Position numbers and translations under genes: made by a program
Source of the DNA: Zelonia costaricensis
Lineage: Eukaryota > Euglenozoa > Kinetoplastea > Trypanosomatida > Trypanosomatidae
DNA length: 64,000 nucleotides
Assembly (NCBI GenBank): GCA_030849075.1
Contig: JASAOO010003479.1
Location: 1-64,000 of the forward strand
Direction: 5' to 3'
Notes under the pieces: model-generated
Seen by the model: only the letters and a program-made list of their open reading frames with translations
What the model was told of the DNA's origin: nothing
Database searches by the model: none
Shown here: positions 46,701 to 56,363 of the stretch, in pieces
How positions within the stretch are numbered: position 1 is the first letter of the stretch
How the letters are laid out: the number at the start of each line of letters is the position of its first letter

Positions 46701-49700
46701 CCGCGGTGCAGGATGTTGAGCGGCAGCCCGTTGCGCTCGAAGCCGACGCATCGCTCTTTCACGTACACAACCGCCGTGATGACGTCGCCGGAGCCGAAGA
46801 CGATTCCCGTCTCGGGGTTCAGGTAGTTGCGCTCCCGCTCCACGTCCCAGCGCTGCACGGCAGTGCCCGGCACCTCGGTCAGGTAGTCGGAGATGAAGTA
46901 CACACGCCGCTGCTTCGACCGCTCGCCAGGGTACATGGTGAGCTCGCCGTGGCTGTCGAGGGTCGTGGCGGCGAGCGGCGCGTTGAGCTCCGCGAGGCCA
47001 AAGTAGTAGTAGCGGCCCAGCGTCTCGCACGGGAAGCCGCGTTGCACCCGCACCGAGACCCGCACGATGTCCGGCGTGTGCGGGTCGGCGAGGTCGATGG
47101 GTTGGCATGCGTACGACATGCTGCGCAAGCTGCCCGACCCCGCGCCGGCGGCGAGGCCGGCAGAGCTGCCAGCGCGGGTGTGCTCGATGCGGCGCCCACC
47201 AGCGAGCACGACCACGCACGAGGAAGGTACGGAGACGCTGCTGAAGCGAGGCTGGTAGCCCGGCGCGAGGGAGGCGAGGCGATGGCAGGCCTCCCACAAG
47301 CGCCGCGCCGCAGCGGGGCTGACGGGGGCCGCCGCGGACGCCGTTGCCGACGTCGGGTGGGCTGGCGACGGCGGCACGGACGCGGCCGTCGCCTCCCCGC
47401 CGCTGGCCGCTCCGCTGGCGCGGTGCGAGATGGCGTTGTACAGGGCGCTGAGCGCGACGGAGCGCGTCTTGCGCGCCACCGCGGCGCACTCCGCGACGGC
47501 CGTCAGCGCGTCCACGTGTGTGCTCAGCAGCACCGGCGAGGCGGGCACGGCGATGGAAAGAGTGACGACGAGGTCGAGCAGCATAGCATTTGTGACATGT
47601 CGCGCCGCCGTGCGCTTCACGCGGTCCATCGCGGCGCCGGCGCTGTCGTCGCCCTCGGCGGTGCCCAGCTCCTGCAAGAGGTGCACGAGCTGCTGCACGC
47701 TGTGCTGCAGCGGAGCTGTGCAGGCCTGCACGAGGCTCGGGCCCTCCGCGTGCTCTGCCGACGCGACCGCGGCGACGCTGCGGGCGTGACGCGTGCTGCG
47801 CAGCACAAGGTAGTGCAGCACCAGCTCCAGCAGCAGCGACACGCTGAACAGCGTCAGGTGCGCGAACGGCGAGAGGCGCACGTCAGGCGAGGCGGACGCC
47901 AGCGCGAGAGGCGGCCGCGCGGCTCCGGCGTGCCCCGACGCGGACTTGCCCCGGCGCCGCGCCACGGTGGCGTCGCGCCCGCTCCGCCCGTGCACCGGCT
48001 CGATGGAGAGCACGTGCACGTGGCCGCGGCCGGGCACAAAGTTGCCCCCGCGCACGTTCGTCGCCACAAGCCGGAAGTCGCGCCGTGGCAGCGTCAGCCG
48101 CGTCAGGCTCACGCCGTTGAGGCTGAGCACCGCGTCCCAGCCGCCGCGCCCAAAGACGAAGCTCAGCTCGACGACGTCGCCGGCGTGCCAGCACGGCAAC
48201 CGCCGCTGACGCCGCGTCACATCGCCGTACTGCACCGTGCCGTCGCCCATGAAGTAGATGCCGTTGGGGTCCTTCTCCGGCACGCAGTCGCTGAGGGGGA
48301 CGTCGGTGGAGGCGAGGCCGAGGAAGAAGCCGCGGCTCGAGCCGTTCCACAGCTCCACCCGCACGTGTCCGGGCGTCCACGACGCGCTGGCGGAGCGGTG
48401 CGGGACGTCCCAGATGCTGCCGCCCTCGCCCAGAAGCGACGGCGTCGACGAGTCGGACGTGACGGTGCTGCCGTTGGCCGTCTCCTGGTAGCGGCGGAGC
48501 AGGTGCGGCTCGCGCGACGCCGGGGTCTCGCCGTCACACCGCTCCGCCGCGCCGGCGCCAGCGTGGTCGGTGGACCCACCCGCCGCTGCGGACGGCGGCG
48601 GCGCGCGGCCGCGCACGTACTTGGCGACCTCGACGAGGAACTCCTGCTCCGCCGTCTCGCTCGTCAGCAGCAGCGAATCGGTGCGGGTGAGGTGGGTAAA
48701 GGAGGGAAGCAGCCCAGTGACGACCTCCGCGAAGTGCGGCGCGCAGACGTGCATGTCCGCCGCGTCCATCGGTGTCGCCAGCAGCGAGATCGTGAGGACG
48801 GCGAAGGCGCCGTACTCCCACGGCTCGAGCAGGAAGCGGTGCGGCGCGGCCTGCGTCGACTGAACGCGGTGCAGCAGGGCCCGCAGCAGCCGGAGGAGCT
48901 GGGCGAGAAGGGCGTGCACGCCGCGGCGAAGATTCGCCTCCGTTGCTCGACCACACCCACCCACCACGCCGAGGTAGTGCCCCGCCGCCGCCGCCGACGC
49001 CAGCGCCGCACCGGCCCCGTCGCCTGCTGCGCGGTGCGGCGGAGGGTGCGCCGTGGCAGAGGAGGCGTGGGTGGTGGAAAGCGCGGCTGACCCCGTGGCG
49101 GCCGCCGTCGCAGCAGCAGCAGCCGTCGCGGTCGTACCAGTGGCGGCCGTGGCGCTGCCGAGGAGGAGCAGCCGCCGTGCGGCGAGACTGACCAGCGCGA
49201 CGTGCCGCGGCGCCCGCCACGCGACGGAGCACTTGGTGAGGAGGTCGACCACGACCCACATGGTGCTGCCCAGCTGCCGGCGCTCCTCCAGCGCGGCTCG
49301 GATGTCGCCCACCGACAGCCCGGGAATACTGAACAGCTCGATGGCGGCGTCCACGACCTGCGCTGCGGGTGCCGTCGACGCCGCCGACGCCGCCGCAACG
49401 TGGCGCACCACGAAGAGCGCCACCTCGGTCGCCCGCTCCCCGGCGTTGGCGCTGCCGACCACCGTGCTGGCGAGGCTGACGCGGCGCACCGCATCCGTCC
49501 AGGCCGGCGTGTGCCACGAGAGGGGGTCGCCGCGGAGGTAGCCGGCGCGGTCCTGCAGCAGCACGTGTGCGATGACCAGCAGCGTCGCCCGCACGCCGTC
49601 TGCGTGGGCTGTGTGGCACCGCACCCGCGCTCGCAGCGCTGTCACCGGCATATCCAGCAGCGCCTGTGTGAAGGGGTCCGAGAGGGCCGTGGGTGCGGCA

Positions 49701-52700
49701 GCCCCCGCCGCTCCCGATGCTGTCGCCGTGGCGGCGGCGCCGGCAGCCGCTCCGGTGGGCTCCGCGGTTGCCGGCACACCCGCCGACACCGTGCTCCCAA
49801 GCGAAGTACCCTTCAGCCCACCGCGCAGGAGGATAGAGCCGGCGACGCGGCTGCAGCGCTGCGGGGCATCGCAGCCGCCTGGTGTGTGCAGGCGGTGCTC
49901 CATCCAGGTAAGGAGCCGCTCCGCCACCGTGCGCTGCGCACTGGACAGCGCGACCGTCCACTCATTGCTCCACCGCGTGTCGAGGGCGAGCTGCACGTGC
50001 GCGCAGACTTCGCCGGGGAGCATGTAGACCGGCTCCTGCGCCAGGCTCGGGATCGCGACGCGACACGGCCCGCTGTACGTCAAGACACCGTCGGGCTCGT
50101 CCCTCAGGCTCTGGTACGACAGCGGGAGCTGCGCCTCGCGGCGGCCCCGCCTGCCGCCGAGCGACGTTGGCGCCTCCGCCAGCAGCGGTCCCGCCCGTTC
50201 GGCGCTCACGGCATCGCTCTCCAGCGGCAGCAGCAGCACGTCGCGGCCGCGTGACGCGCGCGCCCACTCCACCGAGTCCGCCAGCTGCACCGACACCCGC
50301 GTTGCCCCGGGCAGGCACAGCTCCACCATCTCGGTGCGCTGCAAGCGGCACGGCAGCGCCTCGAAGTCGCCGCGTGCGCCGGTGAACATGACACCGTCGC
50401 CGACCGCGCCGGCGGTGGCACTGCCGGCCTCGTCGCCGTCGCCGCGGCTGCTCGTCGAGATGCTGAGAGCACTGGCGCGAGAGGCGCGAGTAGGCGATGA
50501 TGTAGCGGAGCCGTGGCTCGACGACGCCTCGTACGCGTACTCGTCCTCGGCGTCGATGAAGGCGGAGTTGCCGTCGCCCCCGTCCTCCTCCTCCTCGTCC
50601 ACGGCCGACATCCCCTCCGTCGCGGCCGCCGCCGACGCGTCGCGCACGTCGGGCACCTCGTGGAAGGCCGAGGATGGGTACGATGGATAGTGGTTGCCGG
50701 TGCTGTGCCCGCTCTCGCTCGTGTACGTCGGCGGCGCGGCACCCTCGCTGCCGGCACCGGGGCCCGCCCGCTGCACCAGCTCGCTCAGCTGAGCCTCCGT
50801 GATGGCGGGTGGAACGAGAACGCCGATCTCGAAGGGCACGCGGACGGTGAAGTGCACCGATTCCGCCGCGCCGCCCACCCCCGCGACGGCGGGGGCGAGG
50901 GAGGGGGAGGAGGAGGAGAGAGAGGAGCGCGGCGCTTCCGTCGCTGCCGCCGCCGCGGCACCGCCCTTGCGCGGCTGCGAGGCGGGGCGGCGATGCATCA
51001 CGACGCGGCTGCGGGAAGCGGCGCCGGTCGCTTTTTTCGCACGTGGGCGCGACGGCGGGCCCTGCGCCGGCTGCAGCGGCGTCCGCGCGTCGTGGAGTCG
51101 CTGCTGCTGGAGTTGGTGCTGCTGCAGGGGCGCGTGCTGGAGTTGCGCCATGGCCACGAGCTTCGCCGGCGCCATCACGGTTACCGTCTCGAGTATCTGT
51201 CCGAGCTCCACCGTCGTCTGGTGCGTCCACTGCACGATCGGCACGAGGTGCAGCAGCGGCAGCACCACCTCCACCCAGAGCGCGGCCTGCTGCTGCGCGA
51301 CGGGGGTGTGCTGTGGCAGCGGCAGGGTCGCTGTTGGAGGGGAAAGAGTCGGCTTCACCGGCCCGCGCGCCTCGCGCTCCTCGCTGGTGCGTGCAGAAGG
51401 GGTGCCGTGGGCGACCGACGGTGGGAGCTGCCCGGGGGTGGGCGGCGAGCGCTGCGAGGTGTGGGCGGCAGAGGAGAGCGACGGCGGTGAGTGCAGCAGT
51501 GGCGCGGTGGTGGAGGAGGCGGCGGGCCCGCTGTCGCTGCCCCGGATGGCGTCCGTAGTGGACGTCGCGCGCAGGGCGTGCTTCAGCAGGCACGCGAAGG
51601 AGTGGCCAGCCTCCGTCGAGGTCGGGGCCCGCTGGCACAGCACCACCGCGGTGCGCAGCATCTTCTGCCGCAGAAAGGTGCCGCCGCACCCCAGCGTAGC
51701 CGCAGCCGCAGCCGTCGGCGCGCTCGTGCTGCACGGTGCCGTCGCAGTCGCCATGGCGACGTTATCGACGACGAGCGCGTTGGCCACCACCGACTCCCAC
51801 TGGATGTCCAGCCGCTCCGCCAGGAAGCGGCGCGTCTTGCGCTCGAAGCGCTCGCGGTCGCAGGCCACGTCCCCCTCGCTGGTGCAGCACGCCTGCTTGC
51901 CCGCCCCCTCCCCGGGCGCCGACGCAGCGAGGGTCGAGGTGTCCGCCGTGGAGCGGCCGGCCAACGCGGCACCGGAGGGAGACGCACTTCCGCTCCCGCT
52001 CGTGACGGAGCCGCCTGCGCCCCCTGCCCCGGCACCAGCGGCGTTGTGGTGGCGGTTTGTGCTGCCTGGCTTGATGGTGCCGCCGCGGGCCAGCGGCTTC
52101 GCAGCCGCACCGCCGCCCACAGCCTGCAGGCCCCCGGCCATCCCCACTGCCAGAGGAGGGGCTACCGTGGCGCTGCCAGAGCGTGAGGTGCGGGCGGAGC
52201 CCGTGCCGCTGGTCAAGTCGCGCAGCTCGTGTTCCCCCGGCTCCACCGCCACCGAGGGGAGGGCAAAGTCGAAGATGTCCGTCAGCGCAGACGGCGTGTG
52301 GCCCTCACGGCGCGGCGGCGATGTGGGGGCCGTGAGCCGCGCGGAGGCCGGGCTGCCGCCGCGGCCGCCCGCCGCCTTGTACGGCGTCACGACGAAGTGA
52401 GTGAGGGCGGCAGCGCGGAGCTGCGCGGTGGAAAGGGGCTCCTCGCCGCAGTCCGTCTGAGCGAGGCTATCGGATAGCTCCGAGACGCAGGTGTGGATGC
52501 CCGCGGCAAAGGAGGCCTCGGTGGCCCGCGGCGAGGCGCTCACGCGGATGGGCGGGTGGAAGAGGACATCGCGCATCGCAGAGCCGCGCGCGGCGTTCGT
52601 GAGCAGCGGCCACGCCACACGCGCGAGCTGCTCCGCCGGCATCGCCATGACCTCTTCTACCCGACACGCCGCGATGGCTGCGGCTGTGTTGAAGCTGGCA

Positions 52701-52756
52701 TGCAGGCGGCGCCGCGCCGCGGGTGAGCGCGGCTGCGGCGGTGGCTGAGGCTCCAT
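40754..52756 (-). CDS. Giant HECT E3 ubiquitin ligase with SPRY and RanBP2-type zinc-finger regions
   Basis: 4000 residues from ATG 52756 (MEPQPPPQPR). The C-terminal HECT domain (about 3590-4000) has an N-lobe with VDAGGVTR and LMGNMVLCGT, an E2-site segment, and a C-lobe ending LPTAHTC with the catalytic Cys at 3967, then FGFV at the terminus. The N-lobe carries a Gly/Ala insert (about 3780-3805). Upstream are two concanavalin/SPRY-like modules (about 1450-1590 and 1895-2045), a third SPRY (about 3110-3262, GGKYYYEVEV to IRLGHTQF), two RanBP2-type CxxC zinc fingers (about 2694-2746) and a further Cys cluster (about 2752-2785). RanBP2 fingers often bind ubiquitin or RNA; SPRY binds protein. 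Acidic runs lie near 2530-2576 and 3509-3562. Size resembles human HECTD4 and HERC1, but no RCC1 repeats are visible. Confidence 0.93.
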   Translation of the reverse strand: MEPQPPPQPRSPAARRRLHASFNTAAAIAACRVEEVMAMPAEQLARVAWPLLTNAARGSAMRDVLFHPPIRVSASPRATEASFAAGIHTCVSELSDSLAQTDCGEEPLSTAQLRAAALTHFVVTPYKAAGGRGGSPASARLTAPTSPPRREGHTPSALTDIFDFALPSVAVEPGEHELRDLTSGTGSARTSRSGSATVAPPLAVGMAGGLQAVGGGAAAKPLARGGTIKPGSTNRHHNAAGAGAGGAGGSVTSGSGSASPSGAALAGRSTADTSTLAASAPGEGAGKQACCTSEGDVACDRERFERKTRRFLAERLDIQWESVVANALVVDNVAMATATAPCSTSAPTAAAAATLGCGGTFLRQKMLRTAVVLCQRAPTSTEAGHSFACLLKHALRATSTTDAIRGSDSGPAASSTTAPLLHSPPSLSSAAHTSQRSPPTPGQLPPSVAHGTPSARTSEEREARGPVKPTLSPPTATLPLPQHTPVAQQQAALWVEVVLPLLHLVPIVQWTHQTTVELGQILETVTVMAPAKLVAMAQLQHAPLQQHQLQQQRLHDARTPLQPAQGPPSRPRAKKATGAASRSRVVMHRRPASQPRKGGAAAAAATEAPRSSLSSSSPSLAPAVAGVGGAAESVHFTVRVPFEIGVLVPPAITEAQLSELVQRAGPGAGSEGAAPPTYTSESGHSTGNHYPSYPSSAFHEVPDVRDASAAAATEGMSAVDEEEEDGGDGNSAFIDAEDEYAYEASSSHGSATSSPTRASRASALSISTSSRGDGDEAGSATAGAVGDGVMFTGARGDFEALPCRLQRTEMVELCLPGATRVSVQLADSVEWARASRGRDVLLLPLESDAVSAERAGPLLAEAPTSLGGRRGRREAQLPLSYQSLRDEPDGVLTYSGPCRVAIPSLAQEPVYMLPGEVCAHVQLALDTRWSNEWTVALSSAQRTVAERLLTWMEHRLHTPGGCDAPQRCSRVAGSILLRGGLKGTSLGSTVSAGVPATAEPTGAAAGAAATATASGAAGAAAPTALSDPFTQALLDMPVTALRARVRCHTAHADGVRATLLVIAHVLLQDRAGYLRGDPLSWHTPAWTDAVRRVSLASTVVGSANAGERATEVALFVVRHVAAASAASTAPAAQVVDAAIELFSIPGLSVGDIRAALEERRQLGSTMWVVVDLLTKCSVAWRAPRHVALVSLAARRLLLLGSATAATGTTATAAAAATAAATGSAALSTTHASSATAHPPPHRAAGDGAGAALASAAAAGHYLGVVGGCGRATEANLRRGVHALLAQLLRLLRALLHRVQSTQAAPHRFLLEPWEYGAFAVLTISLLATPMDAADMHVCAPHFAEVVTGLLPSFTHLTRTDSLLLTSETAEQEFLVEVAKYVRGRAPPPSAAAGGSTDHAGAGAAERCDGETPASREPHLLRRYQETANGSTVTSDSSTPSLLGEGGSIWDVPHRSASASWTPGHVRVELWNGSSRGFFLGLASTDVPLSDCVPEKDPNGIYFMGDGTVQYGDVTRRQRRLPCWHAGDVVELSFVFGRGGWDAVLSLNGVSLTRLTLPRRDFRLVATNVRGGNFVPGRGHVHVLSIEPVHGRSGRDATVARRRGKSASGHAGAARPPLALASASPDVRLSPFAHLTLFSVSLLLELVLHYLVLRSTRHARSVAAVASAEHAEGPSLVQACTAPLQHSVQQLVHLLQELGTAEGDDSAGAAMDRVKRTAARHVTNAMLLDLVVTLSIAVPASPVLLSTHVDALTAVAECAAVARKTRSVALSALYNAISHRASGAASGGEATAASVPPSPAHPTSATASAAAPVSPAAARRLWEACHRLASLAPGYQPRFSSVSVPSSCVVVLAGGRRIEHTRAGSSAGLAAGAGSGSLRSMSYACQPIDLADPHTPDIVRVSVRVQRGFPCETLGRYYYFGLAELNAPLAATTLDSHGELTMYPGERSKQRRVYFISDYLTEVPGTAVQRWDVERERNYLNPETGIVFGSGDVITAVVYVKERCVGFERNGLPLNILHRGIPSSVRHLHPFVELYNRDSRAKWMYAPDEAVISARYTMRAMLLSWRALALPLVKESLPRIQRPDGGTPGAAESAAGSCSAELNGDVTLGVLGADGDEAQVVYVAPPQQDQPGGRATPARIERFEGCMVVVSDEAGSLQRVCAAALEPGSTTEPYKLPGAPGLRACVQACVPELAALAAQCLASLAPSASPASYAAVVQAGGDATRRRRLTLQRPATLLRALRLIFCVRGAIASRGGPTGPPHHHHHQHHHPNANNSCSATSSQGLGDATSIAADGAGERDAAAAGVDAAMQALLPLLDAVLPATHLNLPSQTLLREAWNELACNPYLCEQHTITVPGASAGDGDAAMGEGRKAAATYTEPAGATLLTGARRFEARLAASHQRRGDALLCPTCGLRWSACTARHPVPASWCDLLDRILRRLQQRSGRTPLPPAPQQQRQQQQPRLREAARGASPYCGWYADWTDAPLTAGPEATPAVPPSEAAAAAASASVPGSATVVAAAAAAAAATPTAGADDEGYRSPSSAQPSDAMLWEDADDEEDEEEDEDEEGGDSAPSRDDYSIASGAEETASDVADDGDAAASQVAAGMEAAAPMTLTVRPVNRRGSASLSASSSSQPGGSAVADDRVLVEGSGETKVASFTFSGYLVSPTLLRGRMEFDRADPPGGDSADAATTQEWACSLCTYLNDPAAVRCAMCATARPGASWTCPTCSFAYNSLAAATCMTCGSMRPSGVRRQETAGLCTYCTTCYQREHVRDFQSLRYRRYCTSCARVTRWLPKDRFCTTIEARLVGDGATLEFQWALDGVKMTCFGLHTRAYSADLLWDLVDVAARRTGSTAAAEVSRYVAPIPERPLTADLATPLARASAALAAAATAVEPCMTGALVHYASAIVLRHAALLPPRQLCQPAFLRRIHVCSTDWLDSWADFPAPLVTPVFYECLRMLEDGIEEPALVSTVASVALALIRQQPAALAAERDALLYALCMNVVRHGDAAQRKASYACLSALMEDHPSGHLNAQPLLPALSMEPLVEGQQRATVLALLHRASMRTTSGIAKASACLARTVAAMERCRALPPMLGKPFPYVVALTDTRLNEAGELLVGQVRGSVGVAPNKGGKYYYEVEVPQDFIDRTRTVVMGWGTLEHERISSAQHVGSDMHSWGYNCRDHLRLMMTEQAMPVPRRPSVGDVIGSMMDLETMMVCWTINGQEISWVSVPAQGDGEEIYPYVSASVEPHSLKIRLGHTQFKPPGYEDYSPPSDSQLWGSDDDDEEGEAGAIRRAAGDPAVAHDALMPQTYEFYQQLSRALEEASITSLEESAVLPLLDTPTAHSVLRRFPLLTQLAGPQRLGRFGGSPASAALRVRALLPYIQQLRCAQELTIVVARHLRLIEKSPYLMTCYRKATDLLFSSGRWTIFELQPGGRPKYSGGHAFRVIVSLRKANQVRAEADAAWMAEHPALLGASAPSSRRDSTVSAVRYAAAAAAEERPGGAVALALDLRGGDDDDVEDDTAEASDADFETEEDEDFVDVMEDEDADAEEGDDAAAGGGDGVVGNADGTLREGILGDTSALTLEERLLRCSVTGQLFTQLERMRVFQRARMFAVQLEGTLAVDAGGVTRAVMSMVGDEISYRFIRGVRVDPLLPLFQLCSHSTIFTVVPNMVALYASEAADDGAEGSVLRRMFEWLGKLMGNMVLCGTLKASFDFPRMLWKTLTFQEDSMTLADYACDIDDNITAALEDEEFVLSDDFFASLPAHVRASPTFLRGLHGGGGAGGAAAAAAALGATSGAMGGGGATARPLRPYACMTPAMSLQDMSHLALEELEEMAATVEAAEVSRRRTLAEEALLHQYDPAFFAIRAGLTSVVPAASLRAVRWEDLRARVCGTGAATSEHVLAELDTSQLPHSTRAMLTEVLSGFTPSQLSRFLLFCSGQSRLPLPERVLVECGDEPGRLPTAHTCSPISLLLQPCSSAAELQRSLEACLSHAAEFGFV

Positions 52757-52863
52757 CTCTCTCTTCTCCCTCTGTTCTGTTTGTACCTCTCGGCTGCGAT
52801 GCCGCGCTTCCGCAAGTGAGTCCCGCTTCTCTCACGGTGCGTGTGTGCGTGTATGCGCTCAAG

Positions 52864-52964
52864 CTTCACAGGAGAGGCAACGGGGAAGGGGGGGGGGCGG
52901 GGTTGCACGGGAAGAACGTCAGAGACAGCGAGGAGCGGGGGGGTGCACACGCCGACCCACACTC
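52864..52964 (-). promoter_or_regulatory. Predicted trans-splice acceptor, HECT ligase gene
   Basis: On the minus strand about 100 bases above 52866 lack AG and include a C10-type tract (52903-52876). The first AG is at 52865-52864. No ATG precedes 52756. The leader close to the start is purine-rich (GAGAAGAGAGAG). Confidence 0.5.
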
Positions 52965-55900
52965 ACACCCACACGCACACGCACGCAAAGAGCTCCGCAC
53001 CTGTGGTGAAGAAAAAGGGGGGAAGCGCCGCACTCACGGCTGGGGCGGGCACTGAAGAAGTGGAGACGGCGCGGTAGAGCAGTACGCGTCGAGGGCACCG
53101 GCAGCGATCGAGGCGGACGTGCGTGCGTCCCGTCAGCGCTTTCGCGTGGATGCACACGACAGGGTGCGCCTCAGGTGAGAAACAGATCCCAGGGTAAAGA
53201 AGGGAAAAGAGAAGCAGGCCAAAAAAACAAAAGAAGACGGAGAACACTCAGCAGCACCGCCCAGTCACGACCGCAGTAGGGCAGGGGGTGGGGGGACGCA
53301 ACGCCCCACAAGCGTGTGTCAGCAGCGGCAGTGCAGGCAAGCACACCGCACCACACCGCAGGCCCTCCTCGTGCGTGGACCGACAAGGTGAGTGAGGACG
53401 CCGAGGAAGGCGGGAAGCAGGGAAACGCAGGGCGCGAAGAGGGACAGGGGCGGCTACAGTGGGGATGGGCGGCTGAAGACGTGCCGCCGCGGGCCCGTAC
53501 AATGGGTGGAGCACACCGCGCAAGTCGCCTGAAGAACCGCAAATGGAGCAACGCCACGGAGAATACGAGAAACACAAATCACTGCGGTCGTGTGGGGAGC
53601 AGGAGGGGGGGGCAATCACCGGTCACCAAAGTGGTGCTGGAGCTGACGGAGTCCAGGGGAAAGAGAAGACGGGGAGGGGAGGAAGGAAGAGAAAGGGGAG
53701 GGTGCGGGTTGTAGCAGCAGCAGCAGAGTAGTAAGCGCACCCGCTAAGACGGGTGCGGAGTGACGCGGCTCGTCCTGCTTTGCGCCCTTCTCTCTCTCGC
53801 TCGCTCTTTGTATGTAGATGGAGGTGCGCGCGCCTCTGTGTGTGGGTGGGTGTGGTGAGGGGCCTGTACGACGGGGCAGATGGAAACTAAAGAAGGGGGA
53901 AGGGCCTAGCGCGTGGGGGCGAGGGGCGGAGGGTGGGGGGGGGGGGGGGCAAAGGCTGCGGTATGGTGGCAGCGCTCTGATGCGCAGAGAGCGGGGAGGC
54001 GAACAGACAACAGGAGCACTCGGCGGCACACAGAGCAGAGAGGCGAAGAAGGGAGGAAGTTAGAGAGAGAATGGAAGCAACACAGGAAGAGTGGATTCAC
54101 TGAAGCAGAGATGACGGAAGCAAAGGAGGTGTGGAGGGTGAAGGGGGAGGGAGGGATGGGAATTCAGGAGCAGCAGCGGGTGATGACACACACACACACA
54201 CACACACACACGGCACGCAACGCGTGAATACAGAAACAGAGTAAAAACAAATCTCACCCTTTGCAGGACACACACACATACACACGCAGGCACGCACAAG
54301 TAATCAGGCACACGCGCAACACTATAAGCCTCAGCGGACACGCGAAACGACAGAGCTGGTCAGGTGCAAGTGCAGGCAAAGGGCCACACAAGGCCGTGGC
54401 TACACGCGTACGCACGTGACTCTGCAGGCAACGCCGTGGCAGGTGGTCTCTGTCTGCGCTTCTTCTGGGAGGGGGCGGGGGAAACGGGGGACCTGCAACG
54501 CAGCGTGGCGGGGAGAAATGAGCAGCGCACGAGGAAGGCTGCCAATGCGCTGCGGAATACAACTGTAGCAGGTCAATAAAGAATGAAGGGATCGAGGGGT
54601 GGAGCTGGTGGGCCTGCGCCAAGGCGACGCAGCGGGGAGACGGGTGTGCGTGTCTCTGCAAAACACACACGCACACACACAAACTCACACACGAACACTC
54701 TCTGTGATGGGGAGTGTTGGCCCGCGCGAGTCTACACAGCTAAAGTGTGTTGGGGAGGGTGGGGGGAGGAAAGAGTGGGAGGCAGGGATGCAGCGATTCC
54801 CTGTCCGCGTTCTTTCGTGTGTTTGTATCTGTATCTTCTCGTTCTGTGCTGTGACGAGAGCGGTGAAGGGCGGGGGGAAGGGGAGGGGAGACGGCGGGTT
54901 GCCTGTGTGGCCCTCGTCCAGGGGGCGCGAGTTGGGTGATCTGCAGCAACAGCTTACCACCGCGCCGCGACGAAGACGCACACACACACACCAGCAATAG
55001 AGAATGATGGCGATGTGGAGTTGAAGGGGGGCAAGGACAAAGCAGAAAACTAAGGTCACGCCTGACACAGGGGAAGGGGGGGTGCTGCAGCGGCAGGCAG
55101 TGAGCCGCGCTCACGGATGCTCTCGTGTGGCTCTTGTGTGTGTGTTTGGCTGTGTATATGTTTGTGTGTAGGTACAGTTAATCTGATGAAAGGGAGGGGA
55201 GGCGTAGTCACGTGTGTGAGAAACTGAGTGGCTGAGAAGGAGGAGTAGAGGCGGAGAGAAGGGGAAACAAGAGCCGGACGCTGGAGTGAAAGAGGGGGGC
55301 TACTGTGGCGGCAAGTCGAGTGCACAACGTGTAAGCAAGTATGGGTGAGTGAGGGTGAGAGGATGAAGGAGTAAGCACGGATGGGGCCACAGAAAAGCGA
55401 AGGAGTTCGTACGGGGGTGCTTGGGAGCATGATGGGTGGGGGCCACGCGACGACCGGTACGCAAGGGGGGGGAGTTCCAGTGGAACGCAGAACGACCTCT
55501 TCGCCGAGAGCGGCGGAGAGGGCGGCGCTTCACCGCGTTTTGAGCTGCAGCGGTGGGGAAGCACGCAGACGCAAACGCATCCAGCGTAGTGCTTTGCTGC
55601 TACTTCGCATTTCTCCTCAACGGCGCCTGCTCGACACGTCGCACGCCTTCACATCCCATCTCGCCGAACTCGATGAGCCGATGCGCGACGACGTGCGCCC
55701 GGGGAAAGGGGGGAAGTGGGGAAGGGGTGCGCAAGGCAAGCGCTCTCTGGCAGGCCTTCGGCCATACACACCTCTCACACCGCTTCTCCTTTCCGCCTCC
55801 TTCCTCGCCACGCCGTCCACGCTCACGCATTGGATTGGGTTTTCGTGTTATCTTCTTCGTCCGCAGCGGGGTGAGACCCCGTTGCGGCGACCATTCGAGG

Positions 55901-56363
55901 GTCTACCGACACACGCGCATACACGCACAGAGCTGGGGCAGCGCTTGTCAACCTACCAACAGAGGGGGGGGGAACCACACACGGAGATAGAGAAGCACAA
56001 CATGAGCGGCTACCCCCGGGGAGGCTTGACGCATCGTCTCTCGAGTGCGCCCCCACTCCCCTCCCCTCCCTCCGCTTCCCCCTCCCACCCCACTCGACCC
56101 CAACACCCACGCAGCTGAAAGACGCACAAGCGCGTGGTGTACACCGTCGCACACCCCGCGCAGGGCCCTTCAAGCGCTCCTGTGCAAGTGTGGACCACCC
56201 CGCGCTCTCCCTCGCCCTCACCGCCGCTCCGCTCCCCCCTCCTCACAACCACCTCGCTGTGCACCAGCGGCACGGCTCATGATTCAGAGTTTGCCGTGGC
56301 TCGAAGCCGAAGACGCGCCGCGGAGCTCGAGTTGAGTTCGTCGGGGGAAAGGCCGCGCTTCCA
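52965..56363. other. Longest spacer in the window, 3.4 kb
   Basis: No gene supported on either strand. Open frames here (for example plus 55381-56118 and minus 54254-54688) are Cys/Ser/Pro/Arg-rich and lack domains. It holds a G16-type run (about 53934-53949), CA microsatellites (54186-54211 and others) and several AG-poor C/T tracts on the minus strand. It probably includes a very long SLY1 3'UTR; an unrecognised non-coding RNA or small gene cannot be excluded. Confidence 0.5.
54186..54211. repeat. CA dinucleotide microsatellite
   Basis: Thirteen AC units on the plus strand within the 3.4 kb spacer. Confidence 0.85.

Noticed and set aside
46376..49090. Plus-strand open frame of about 900 codons
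   Set aside because: Lies wholly inside the minus-strand HECT gene. Composition is Arg/Ala/Val/His-rich as expected from reading GC-rich third-position codons backwards; no domain.
53934..53949. Long G run as a possible G-quadruplex or strand-switch signal
   Set aside because: Single homopolymer in a spacer; genes on both sides are on the same strand, so no switch occurs.
55381..56118. Plus-strand frame of 245 codons in the SLY1-HECT spacer
   Set aside because: Wrong strand for the transcription unit and low-complexity; no domain.
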